Shown here: positions 17,875-25,610 of the stretch, in pieces
Layout: every line of letters begins with the position of its first letter
How positions within the stretch are numbered: position 1 is the first letter of the stretch
Assembly: GCA_020883125.1 (NCBI GenBank)
Contig: JAHREW010000019.1
Coordinates: forward strand, 48,007 to 112,006
Source of the DNA: Microcoleus sp. CAWBG506
Lineage (GTDB): Bacteria; Cyanobacteriota; Cyanobacteriia; Cyanobacteriales; Microcoleaceae
DNA length: 64,000 bases
Direction of reading: 5' to 3'
Program-made: the position numbers and the translations under genes
The notes under the pieces: generated by a model
What the model saw: the letters and a program-made list of their open reading frames with translations, nothing else
Databases searched by the model: none
What the model was told of the DNA's origin: nothing

Positions 17875-19314
17875 TTACTCTTCTGATTCCAATGGCATTT
17901 CAAAAAAACTCGAACTCAGCTCGACATCAGTCAAATCCGTTTCGCTCAAATGAGCATCAGTTAAAAATACTACCTTAAAATTTGCCCCTTTCAGGTTTGC
18001 CCCTTTTAGATTAGCACCTTTGAGATTAACTCGAAATAAATGAGCATCGCTCAAATCTACCTCAGTTAAATCGGCTCCTTCTAAATTTACCCTCACTAAA
18101 TCTGCTTTTCTCAGGTCGGCTTCGTTCAACTTAGCGCCACTGAGATCGGCTTTTGTCAAGTCTACACCTCTCAAGTCGGCTCCGCTTAAATTAGCGAACA
18201 ACAAAGTCGCCCCGGTTAAATCTGTCTCCCTCAAATCGGCATCGCTCAAATTAGCACCGCTGAGGTCAGCCCTAGTTAAGTCTACACCTCGGAGGTCTGC
18301 TGACCTCAAGTTTACTTCGTGCAAAATTGCGCCGCTTAAATCGGCTCCTCTCAAATCTGTTCCCTCCAAGTTTGCACCTTTGAGGTAAGCTTTTTTCAGG
18401 CTAGCTCTGCTGAGGTCTACATTTTTGAGGTTGACTAAACTTAAGTTAGTTCCGCTCAAATTAGCTCCGCTTAAATCCAATCCGTTCAAGTCTGCTCCCG
18501 TCAAATTTAAACCTTGTAGCGATACATTGGGAGCAATTAAATAAGCGCCGGCAATCCTGGGGTCAATACCTTCTGAAAACAATGTTTTGTTGCTATAAAC
18601 AGCTTTTTCCAAAATCGCGCCATTCAAATTAGCTTCTCTCAAGTCTGCTCCGCTGAGGTTTGCTCCTGTTAAGTTGGCTCGCTCCAGTTTGGCTCCAAAT
18701 AATATAGCTTGGCACAGGTTTGTCCGGCGCAAATCCGAGCCTTTTAAATCAACTCCAGTTAAATCTACCATCGACAGATTTAAGCCTGGGAGTGAAGCAT
18801 TGGGAGCTAGTAAAAATGCTCCCATTGCACTGGGGTCAATATCGTAGGGAAAAACCGTCCGATTGTTGTAGACAGCTTTGTCTAAAATTGTGTCGATCAA
18901 CTGGGCACCGCGCAAATCTGCCCCACTGAGGTTGGCTCTGGTGAAGTTGGCTTCTTGGAGATTCGCTCCAACTAAATTGGCTTTAATTAAACTTGCTTGT
19001 TGGAGGTTTGCTCCCAAAAGTTCAGCTCCTACCAGAGTAGCTTCTCTAAGCACTGCACCAGTCAAGTCAGCTTTGGTGAGGTTGGCTAAATTAAGAAATG
19101 ATTCTGCTAAATCGGCCCCCCTGAGATTGGCAAGGGTGAGGTCGGCTTCTATCAGGTCTGCATACCTCAGAATAGCATCGCTGAGGTTGGTTTCTCTGAG
19201 GTCAGTTCCTCTGAGGTTTGCTCCTTTGAGTTCTGCACCGCTGAGGTTGATGCCTTTGAGGGCCTGTCCTCTGAGGTCGAGCCGATTGAGAAAGTCACCA
19301 ACGTTCATTTCCAT
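17875..19314 (-). CDS. Pentapeptide repeat protein
   Basis: Long runs of A(D/N)LXX: LRGADLAESFLNLANLTKADLTGAVLREATLVGAELLGANLQQASL... Confidence 0.97.
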   Translation of the reverse strand: MEMNVGDFLNRLDLRGQALKGINLSGAELKGANLRGTDLRETNLSDAILRYADLIEADLTLANLRGADLAESFLNLANLTKADLTGAVLREATLVGAELLGANLQQASLIKANLVGANLQEANFTRANLSGADLRGAQLIDTILDKAVYNNRTVFPYDIDPSAMGAFLLAPNASLPGLNLSMVDLTGVDLKGSDLRRTNLCQAILFGAKLERANLTGANLSGADLREANLNGAILEKAVYSNKTLFSEGIDPRIAGAYLIAPNVSLQGLNLTGADLNGLDLSGANLSGTNLSLVNLKNVDLSRASLKKAYLKGANLEGTDLRGADLSGAILHEVNLRSADLRGVDLTRADLSGANLSDADLRETDLTGATLLFANLSGADLRGVDLTKADLSGAKLNEADLRKADLVRVNLEGADLTEVDLSDAHLFRVNLKGANLKGANLKGANFKVVFLTDAHLSETDLTDVELSSSFFEMPLESEE

Positions 19315-19686
19315 TAGCGATATCTGGTGAAAATAATGGAGGGATTACCTCGAAGGGGAATATTTCACGCGAGGACTATGAAATTACTACTCGCGCATTA
19401 GCAGAGGAATTAAGGATATTTTCAAATTCATTAGAGCAACCTGAGTCAAATTTAATTATATCTGTTTACGCTCCAGATAATTCCTGTCTTCGTCACGAAT
19501 AAGTACACCATCAATGTGTAATATCAATTCCTGTTGCACCGGAATTATTGTTGATGCTTAACGGTTAACCGTTAACTCTAATTTACTATTCCCATGCAAC
19601 CGGAAACGATATTACAGTTATTTTTGCTGGATTTTTGCCTAGATTTTCCCTTGGGCGGGAGGGTAGTTGCCTTCTACATTCTCGGT

Positions 19687-21474
19687 TCAGGGCACAGGGG
19701 CAAAACTGTAAATTTTTTGAGGTTTGAGCCGATCGCAAATTCCGACTAATTCTGACCAAGGGAATGTCTCGCGATCGAGCTGGACTTGCAGGATTTTGAG
19801 CGGATCGGAACCGGAGGAAACGATGAATTCTAATGTTTGCAAATCTTCCCAGGTGCTGATTTCGCTGAGAATTTGGGCGATCGCCTTGACATAAGGGTGA
19901 CTTGGTTCTTTGTACCAGTCGGTGGTGGCGAGTCCAGCTTGGTCGAAGCCGAGGTGAAAGATTAAGGAACTGTCTCCAAACAGGGCTATCCCCACGGGGC
20001 GCGCTTCTTCTTGCAGCAATAAATCCCGATTTGCCGCCAAATGCCGCAGTTTTGCCAGGTGTTCGTACTTCCTAGCAATTCGAGATTGCAGTCCCGGAAT
20101 TAAAACTTCTTCTCCTTCCTCCTTCTTCCCTCGAGGTGCCGCTAGCGTAGTCGAAGAGCCTTCTGCCTTCTTCCCTCTGCCTTCTTCCTTGGTTTCGTCC
20201 CACTCAATTGCCACTGTGACTAGATAAGTTTGCAATAGCATATGACCTAGTTTTTCAGCTTTTGTTGCCAGATAGATAGAGTTATAATCTGTGGCTTCAA
20301 TTAATAGGGGGAGGCGATCGACTACTTCTATACCATAACCTTTCAAACCTGCTATTTTGCGAGGATTATTAGTAATTAACCGGATTTTTTGGACTCCCAA
20401 ATCATTGAGCATTTGTGCTCCCACACCGTAGTTCCGCAAGTCGGCGGGAAAACCCAAGCGCTCGTTGGCTTCTACGGTATCAAACCCGATATCTTGTAGC
20501 GAGTAAGCTTTGAGTTTATTCACCAGTCCAATGCCCCTACCTTCTTGGCGCAAGTAAACTACGATGCCAGAACCCGCATTTTCAATCATTTTCAGTGCGG
20601 CTTGCAGTTGCATTCGGCAGTCACAGCGCAGGGAACCCAAAGCATCGCCGGTCAGACATTCGGAATGCACCCGCACCATCACGGGTTTGTCTTTAAATTC
20701 TGCTGGATCGCCCTTGACAACGGCAACGTGTTCGGAGTTGTCTTGAGTGTCGCGGTAGGCGTAAATCATAAACTCGCCGAATTGAGTTGGCAATTTGGCG
20801 ACGGTTTCGCGGCGGACAAATCGATCGTGCTTCAGTCGGTAGCTAATTAAATCAGCAATGCTGATGATTTTCAGGTTATGGGTTTTGGCATACTCAATTA
20901 ATTCTGGCAACCTCGCCATGGAACCGTCGGGGTTTTGAATTTCGCAGATGACACCGCTGGGATAGAGGCCTGCGAGTCTAGCGAGGTCAACGGAGGCTTC
21001 GGTGTGGCCGGCGCGTTTGAGGACGCCACCATCGATCGCCCGCAGGGGGAAAATATGACCGGGACGACGCAAATCTTGAGGTTTGGTGTCGGGGTGAATG
21101 GCTACTTGGATAGTGCGGGCTCTGTCTTCGGCGGAGATGCCGGTACTAACGCCGTTGACTGCATCGATGCTGACGGTAAATGCGGTTTGGTTGTTGTCGG
21201 TATTTTTGGTGACCATCAGGGGCAGTTCCAGGCGATCGAGTCGATCGCCTGTCAAGGCTAGACAAATCAAACCCCGTGCGTTCACTGCCATGAAATTGAT
21301 ATGGTCTGGGGTGGCGAATTGGGCAGCACAAATGACATCGCCTTCGTTTTCGCGGTTTTCGTCATCGACTACTACCAGGGCGCGACCTGCTTTGAGGTCT
21401 GCGAGGGCGCTGTCGATGGAGTCAAATTGAAAGGATTGAGTTGAGGTGTGGTTATTGGGCACTGAGAAGTTCAA
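19687..21474 (-). CDS. ribBA: Bifunctional 3,4-dihydroxy-2-butanone-4-phosphate synthase / GTP cyclohydrolase II with C-terminal extension
   Basis: DDENRENEGDVICAAQFATPDHINFMAVNARGLICLAL and VRVHSECLTGDALGSLRCDCRMQLQAAL..YLRQEGRGIGLVNKLKAYSLQD. Confidence 0.95.
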   Translation of the reverse strand: MNFSVPNNHTSTQSFQFDSIDSALADLKAGRALVVVDDENRENEGDVICAAQFATPDHINFMAVNARGLICLALTGDRLDRLELPLMVTKNTDNNQTAFTVSIDAVNGVSTGISAEDRARTIQVAIHPDTKPQDLRRPGHIFPLRAIDGGVLKRAGHTEASVDLARLAGLYPSGVICEIQNPDGSMARLPELIEYAKTHNLKIISIADLISYRLKHDRFVRRETVAKLPTQFGEFMIYAYRDTQDNSEHVAVVKGDPAEFKDKPVMVRVHSECLTGDALGSLRCDCRMQLQAALKMIENAGSGIVVYLRQEGRGIGLVNKLKAYSLQDIGFDTVEANERLGFPADLRNYGVGAQMLNDLGVQKIRLITNNPRKIAGLKGYGIEVVDRLPLLIEATDYNSIYLATKAEKLGHMLLQTYLVTVAIEWDETKEEGRGKKAEGSSTTLAAPRGKKEEGEEVLIPGLQSRIARKYEHLAKLRHLAANRDLLLQEEARPVGIALFGDSSLIFHLGFDQAGLATTDWYKEPSHPYVKAIAQILSEISTWEDLQTLEFIVSSGSDPLKILQVQLDRETFPWSELVGICDRLKPQKIYSFAPVP

Positions 21475-21507
21475 ACTATAAACAGTAATATTATGGAACC
21501 AGAATTT

Positions 21508-21887
21508 GACACTCCGGGCGCGTAAACGCGCAGGGATTCTTTATTTTTTATCCTCAAATCAACGCACAGCCATCTTGTCGTTAGACTGAACTACGCACCG
21601 TGCTAATTTCACAGCATGGTCTTTACACAGTTGTCGTAAAATCGAGAGATTGCAGACCATGCCCTTTCGGCACTAGCTTGGAAGGCCATTGAGTTGAGTT
21701 CTGATGCAAACGGGAATTCATGAGCCAGTACGGCACAGTATTTCTGCAAGTCGTATTGCCCAATCTTTTGATTATCCATCCACAGCCGAATACAGCTATT
21801 TCGGACAAATTGCGCTGTCCGAATTGCTTCATCTACCGCAGATAACTGAGCGGATTTCTTGTAGGCTTTAAACTCAAAAACTAGCAT
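21508..21887 (-). mobile_element. Truncated IS200/IS605-type element: N-terminal TnpB/OrfB fragment plus right-end hairpin
   Basis: ORF 21609-21887 MLVFEFKAYKKSAQLSAVDEAIRTAQFVRNSCIRLWMDNQ...AFQASAERAWSAISRFYDNC (TnpB N-terminal-like); 21508-21541 gacactccgggcgcgtaaacgcgcagggattct resembles the element end seen again at 41.7 kb. Confidence 0.7.
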
Positions 21888-22115
21888 GGTTTTACCTCCT
21901 ACTTTATACTAATCTATTTGATATAATATTTGATGTAGGTTTGCAAAACTTGATGAAGCCGTCCTCCAAAGACGGGGCTTTATACCCAATTTTCGGGTAA
22001 ACTTGCGATGGAAGCGTCACGATCAAATCAGGACTAAGCGAAAGATGAGTGGAAAACAGAAACCTTGTTGAATCAACAAACCTGAAACTATTGACTCGCA
22101 AAGGATGGAAATTGA

Positions 22116-22189
<74 letters not shown>

Positions 22190-22359
22190 GCATCTTTGTT
22201 ACTATAACATAGGTAGCTTATTTTGGCAATACTTTTTCAAATTTAGTGCGATCGCCCCGCAGAGAATTGCCCTATCTAGCTGTGGTGGAGAGTCTGATAG
22301 GGTGATGGGCATTAGATTTGTGGAAGTGCGATCGGGCAAACACCTGATTTGAACGCCAA

Positions 22360-22729
22360 TCAGGAAATCCGTTTTTGATCCAGAATATAAGACAACAATT
22401 TAGCAATATTTCTCGCATCATCTATGCCTCGGTGAAGAGTTACTTCTCGCGGTAAACCCACAATTTGCAAAGCTTTCGCCATGCCAAGTCATTTTTGCAA
22501 ACCTTGTTTTTCCGAAAACAATTGTTTGAGATTGACATGAGGATAAGCAATGGGAAAAGGTACTTTGTGAAAGTTGCTGTCTTGTTGGAATTGTTTGCGA
22601 TCGTAATCGCCCCAGGAACCAAACACGCCATTTGAGTAACCAGACAGCCATTTTTTCAGAAGTGCGATCGCAGCAAGTCGCTTCGAGGTCAAGCACCAGA
22701 TAGTAATTATAATGTTGTAAATTCATCTA
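22360..22729 (-). pseudogene. Decayed DEDD-type 3'-5' exonuclease (ERI-1/KapD-like)
   Basis: Fragments in different frames: NYYLVLDLEATCCD; GSWGDYDRKQFQQDSNFHKVPFPIAYPHVNLKQLFSEKQGLQK; MAKALQIVGLPREVTLHRGIDDARNIAKLLSYIL. Confidence 0.75.
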
Positions 22730-22972
22730 AATTTAACCTTAAATAATCAATAATGAATTTCAATGAGTTGTGAAACTCTCTTCTCTTTCCAATCTTCGCG
22801 TTCTTTGCGTCTTCGCGGTTCGTTTAAAACTCTTTTTAATCACCGATCTAGTTTTTATGTTGAATAAACTAGCAAATCTAAACTTATTATAAACCAAGAT
22901 GCTACCGTTTCACCATATCCGCACTTCAATTGGTTTTAGCAATTTCATGTCTTCAATCTCAACATGAAGTCA

Positions 22973-23812
22973 CTACAAAATAAATCTACTATGAAATTCT
23001 GCCAATACTTTTGCTTGTTCAGAAGAGTCAAGTACAGAAAATAAGATACTTTTTACTCTTCTATAAAATTGACCACTGGGCAATAATAAATCTGCAAACA
23101 TTTGGGCAACCATTGCTGGATTGTTTCTAAAGACACCACATCCCCAAGCTCCCAAGACTAGAGCGTCGCAGCCATTATAAATAGCTAAGCTCAACAATTT
23201 TGCACCGCGTTCATACAGAACTTCGCGTATTTTTTCAGCATCCTGGGATTGTTGTCTCCAAACTTCACCAGCATTAGGAGCCGGACTTGTGATGAAATCA
23301 ACAAGATAAGGTATTTCTAATAGCATTCCATCATCTTTTCGGAAAACTGGACAATCAGGTGAGTAGATCATCCGATCTGAATACAGGAACGAATGATGAG
23401 ATCGATGAAATTCGTAGTGTTCGCGACATTTCAAGATGCTTTGGTAAAGAGCAGAACTGCGTGCTAAACTCTCTTCTTGAGCTTGTGCGCCTTTGAGAAA
23501 TCCACCACCAGGATTTTTGGCAGAAGCAAAATTAAGGACTCCAATTTTTTGAAACTGTTGTCCTCTTGCCATACGTTCTGCTCCCATCAAAGTCGTCTCA
23601 TTCCTCACTTCAAATTCAATGTTTGAGAATAGGGGAGTACCATAAAGAACGCTTTGTTTGATTCGAGAAAGAGCATCAGGTTCATAGGATTTTGTCTGTT
23701 CAAGACAGGATTCTATTTTTTGAACAAGTTCAATGCGTTGACCTTCAGGAGAGCAGTAGTAGCCTGCTTCAATAATTTTTAGTGTGTCTTGAGCGATCGC
23801 AATCCGTCTCAT
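22973..23812 (-). CDS. TIGR02452-family protein (PARG/macrodomain-like, putative ADP-ribose glycohydrolase fold)
   Basis: RGQQFQKIGVLNFASAKNPGGGFLKGAQAQEESLARSSALYQSI ... VLGAWGCGVFRNNPAMVAQMFADLL. Confidence 0.85.
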   Translation of the reverse strand: MRRIAIAQDTLKIIEAGYYCSPEGQRIELVQKIESCLEQTKSYEPDALSRIKQSVLYGTPLFSNIEFEVRNETTLMGAERMARGQQFQKIGVLNFASAKNPGGGFLKGAQAQEESLARSSALYQSILKCREHYEFHRSHHSFLYSDRMIYSPDCPVFRKDDGMLLEIPYLVDFITSPAPNAGEVWRQQSQDAEKIREVLYERGAKLLSLAIYNGCDALVLGAWGCGVFRNNPAMVAQMFADLLLPSGQFYRRVKSILFSVLDSSEQAKVLAEFHSRFIL

Positions 23813-23869
23813 GATTTTTTCTATGATTGTTTAGCAAAACATTAACAAAAATAAGATATCTGGCTTAGT

Positions 23870-23997
23870 TATAGCAACCGCCAGGGTGGTTAAGTCGTGG
23901 GGTGGGGGCGGGTTTAGAGAATTTGTCTATACCGATGAAAGATATCGGTGAACCCGCCCCTACAAAATCTGCCCTAATCGCCTTGGCAGTTGCTATA
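23870..23997. repeat. MITE-like inverted repeat next to the tRNA array
   Basis: tatagcaaccgccagggtggttaag ... ccttggcagttgctata terminal inverted repeats; inner gggcgggttt...aacccgccc. Confidence 0.6.
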
Positions 23998-23999
23998 CA

Positions 24000-24071
24000 A
24001 GCAGATGGCGAGATTTGAACTCGCAAGAAAGCTTTACAAGAGCCTCATGTTGCCAGTTACATCACACCTGC
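24000..24071 (-). tRNA. tRNA-Thr(TGT), tRNA array
   Basis: GCAGGTG..ATGTAACTGGCAACAT..AGGCT CTTGTAA AGCTT..GCGAG TTCAAAT CTCGC CATCTGC T. Confidence 0.8.
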
Positions 24072-24079
24072 ATTTTTGG

Positions 24080-24155
24080 TGGCGGGGACAGGAGTTGAAC
24101 CTGCTATGAAGAGGCTTATGAGACCTCCAAGCCTACCCAGGCTACTTCACCCGCG
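24080..24155 (-). tRNA. tRNA-Met(CAT), initiator-like, with encoded CCA
   Basis: CGCGGGT..GAGGT CTCATAA GCCTC..CCCCGCC A CCA; C1/C72 unpaired. Confidence 0.65.
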
Positions 24156-24166
24156 ATGTCACCAAA

Positions 24167-24240
24167 TACTCCTGACTGGCATCGAACCAGCACTAACTAG
24201 ATCCTAAGTCTAGCGCCTCTACCAATTGGGCTACAGGAGC
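24167..24240 (-). tRNA. tRNA with Leu anticodon TAG but short (class I) variable loop
   Basis: GCTCCTGTAGCCCAATTGGTAGAGGCG CTAGA CTTAGGA TCTAG TTAGT GCTGG TTCGATG CCAGT CAGGAGT A. Confidence 0.7.
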
Positions 24241-24274
24241 AAAATCCATCGCAATTTTGGGTTTTGATACCCAA

Positions 24275-24348
24275 TACCCCTAGTTGGATTTGCACCAACA
24301 AAACTCTTGCACTCAACAAGAGATGTCTACTAATTGCATCACAGGGGT
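24275..24348 (-). tRNA. tRNA with Leu anticodon GAG but short variable loop
   Basis: ACCCCTGTGATGCAATTAGTAGACATC TCTTG TTGAGTG CAAGA GTTTT GTTGG TGCAAAT CCAAC TAGGGGT A. Confidence 0.65.
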
Positions 24349-24352
24349 AAAG

Positions 24353-24425
24353 TCGGGATGGTTGGATTTGAACCAACGACTCCATGCTCCCAAAGCATGG
24401 CTTCTGGCCGCTGAATTACATCCCG
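24353..24425 (-). tRNA. tRNA-Pro(TGG)
   Basis: CGGGATG..CATGC TTTGGGA GCATG..GTTGG TTCAAAT CCAAC CATCCCG A. Confidence 0.85.
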
Positions 24426-24429
24426 TTCA

Positions 24430-24504
24430 TGCTCCTGGCTGGATTTGAACCAGCATCATCCGATTTTTAAGACCGGCGCCTCTTTCCAGTTGGGCTACAA
24501 GAGC
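24430..24504 (-). tRNA. tRNA with Leu anticodon TAA but short variable loop
   Basis: GCTCTTGTAGCCCAACTGGAAAGAGGCG CCGGT CTTAAAA ATCGG ATGAT GCTGG TTCAAAT CCAGC CAGGAGC A. Confidence 0.7.
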
Positions 24505-24513
24505 AATTTTTGG

Positions 24514-24587
24514 TACTCCTGGTGAGATTTGAACTCACACAACACAATTTTTGAAATTGTGGCCTCTACCAATTGGGCTACAGGAGT
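24514..24587 (-). tRNA. tRNA with Leu anticodon CAA but short variable loop
   Basis: ACTCCTGTAGCCCAATTGGTAGAGGCC ACAAT TTCAAAA ATTGT GTTGT GTGAG TTCAAAT CTCAC CAGGAGT A. Confidence 0.7.
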
Positions 24588-24616
24588 ATAATTGATCTGC
24601 TTTGGTAATAGCAGAA

Positions 24617-24690
24617 CTCCGAAGGCAGGGCTTGAACCTGCATTTGTCCGCTTTCAAAGAGCGGTGCCATACCGATTAGGCGACTTCCGA
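24617..24690 (-). tRNA. tRNA-Gln(TTG)
   Basis: TCGGAAG..GCCTAATCGGTATGGC A CCGCT CTTTGAA AGCGG..GCAGG TTCAAGC CCTGC CTTCGGA G. Confidence 0.75.
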
Positions 24691-24736
24691 ATATAATTTA
24701 CTCAAATTACTAAATATTTAGATATTTAATATTTTT

Positions 24737-24780
24737 ATTTCTGTTCACACAAGCACTCTACCAACTGAGCTATCGGGGGG
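24737..24780 (-). pseudogene. tRNA 5'-half remnant
   Basis: GGGGGGATAGCTCAGTTGGTAGAGTGCTTGTGTGAACAG followed by AT-rich sequence, no T arm. Confidence 0.6.
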
Positions 24781-24783
24781 AAA

Positions 24784-24870
24784 CGGAGAAGGTGGGATTT
24801 GAACCCACGACGGGTGTTAAACCGCTCTTTCTTAGCAGGAAAGCGCCATAAGCCACTCGGCCACCTCTCC
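24784..24870 (-). tRNA. tRNA-Ser(GCT)
   Basis: GGAGAGGTGGCCGAGTGG..CTTTC CTGCTAA GAAAG + long variable arm + GTGGG TTCAAAT CCCAC CTTCTCC G. Confidence 0.85.
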
Positions 24871-24875
24871 AAGAG

Positions 24876-24950
24876 CGAGAACGGAGGGATTTGAACCCTC
24901 AAATCTTCAGTCGCGCTAACTGAGTTGTTGTCCTGTCACAACACATTCTC
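24876..24950 (-). tRNA. tRNA-like, anticodon GCG (Arg?) with non-U33
   Basis: GAGAATG..TCAGT TAGCGCG ACTGA..GAGGG TTCAAAT CCCTC CGTTCTC G; position 33 is A if 5-bp stem is used. Confidence 0.5.
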
Positions 24951-24984
24951 AAGATTGCAACTATATATTAAATACAGTTACAAA

Positions 24985-25066
24985 TGGGTCGGGCTGGAAT
25001 CGAACCAGCAACGCTTTAAGCTACTATTTTACAGACAGCTACCCACACCAATAGGAGGGCCGACCC
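24985..25066 (-). tRNA. tRNA-Tyr(GTA)
   Basis: GGGTCGG..GCTGT CTGTAAA ATAGT + extended variable arm + GCTGG TTCGATT CCAGC CCGACCC A. Confidence 0.75.
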
Positions 25067-25082
25067 AAGATCGAAAATTTGG

Positions 25083-25154
25083 TAGGTCGCCGAGGAATTG
25101 AACCTCGCTCCATCCGCTTAAAAGGCGGCTGCAAAGCCATTCTGCCAACGACCC
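25083..25154 (-). tRNA. tRNA-Lys(TTT), followed by encoded CCA
   Basis: GGGTCGT..GCCGC CTTTTAA GCGGA..CGAGG TTCAATT CCTCG GCGACCT A (CCA). Confidence 0.8.
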
Positions 25155-25159
25155 ACACA

Positions 25160-25234
25160 AAGTGCTGACGGGATTTTAACCCGCAATTCACTTGGGTGAA
25201 AACCAAGCGGCTTATACAATTTGCCTACAGCACT
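25160..25234 (-). tRNA. tRNA-Glu(TTC)-like with atypical T loop
   Basis: AGTGCTG..CTTGG TTTTCAC CCAAG..GCGGG TTAAAAT CCCGT CAGCACT. Confidence 0.65.
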
Positions 25235-25244
25235 AAAAAATTGG

Positions 25245-25316
25245 CACAGGGACTGAGATTTGAACTCAGAAAATCAGTTTTGGAGACTGAGATGTTGCCA
25301 GTTACATCATCCCTGC
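25245..25316 (-). tRNA. tRNA-Trp(CCA), followed by encoded CCA
   Basis: GCAGGGA..TCAGT CTCCAAA ACTGA..CTGAG TTCAAAT CTCAG TCCCTGT G (CCA). Confidence 0.75.
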
Positions 25317-25322
25317 ATTTGG

Positions 25323-25394
25323 TGGCAGTGGCGGGATTTTAACCCGCATTTACCAAGGTATGAACTTAGGGCTTTACCGTTAAGCTACACTGCA
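25323..25394 (-). tRNA. tRNA-Met(CAT)-like with unpaired 1:72, atypical T loop, encoded CCA
   Basis: TGCAGTG TA GCTTAACGGTAAAGC C CTAAG TTCATAC CTTGG..GCGGG TTAAAAT CCCGC CACTGCC A CCA. Confidence 0.6.
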
Positions 25395-25452
25395 ATGTTA
25401 TCTGATTTGAAATTTCAGATTTGAGGTTGTTCCTATTAATAAATAGGAACAA

Positions 25453-25526
25453 AGGTTAGAGTGAGATTTGAACTCACGAAAATCGCTTTTGCAGAGCGAC
25501 GCCTTATACCACTCGGCCATCTAACC
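25453..25526 (-). tRNA. tRNA-Cys(GCA)
   Basis: GGTTAGATGGCCGAGTGGTATAAGGCG TCGCT CTGCAAA AGCGA..GTGAG TTCAAAT CTCAC TCTAACC T (U73). Confidence 0.85.
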
Positions 25527-25529
25527 TGG

Positions 25530-25605
25530 GAGTCCCGACGAGGTTTGAACTCGCAATCTTCACGCCTGAGAGGGTGACGGCTTAAACCAATTTGCCTACG
25601 GGACT
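25530..25605 (-). tRNA. tRNA-like, anticodon probably CTC (Glu?) with 8-nt anticodon loop
   Basis: AGTCCCG TA GGCAAATTGGTTTAAGCC G TCACC CTCTCAGG CGTGA..GCGAG TTCAAAC CTCGT CGGGACT C. Confidence 0.5.
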
Positions 25606-25610
25606 ATCGA

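Noticed and set aside
18878-19330. ORF 150 aa plus, Ser/Ala/Leu-rich
   Set aside because: Antisense shadow of the pentapeptide repeat gene; periodic composition explains the open frame.
20545-21430. Several plus-strand ORFs over ribBA (101, 108, 110 aa)
   Set aside because: Antisense of a well-supported ribBA; no domain signal.
24197-24385. ORF 62 aa minus
   Set aside because: Lies across tRNA genes of the array; peptide (LVQIQPSRLYP, LLVQIQLGV) is translated T-arm sequence.
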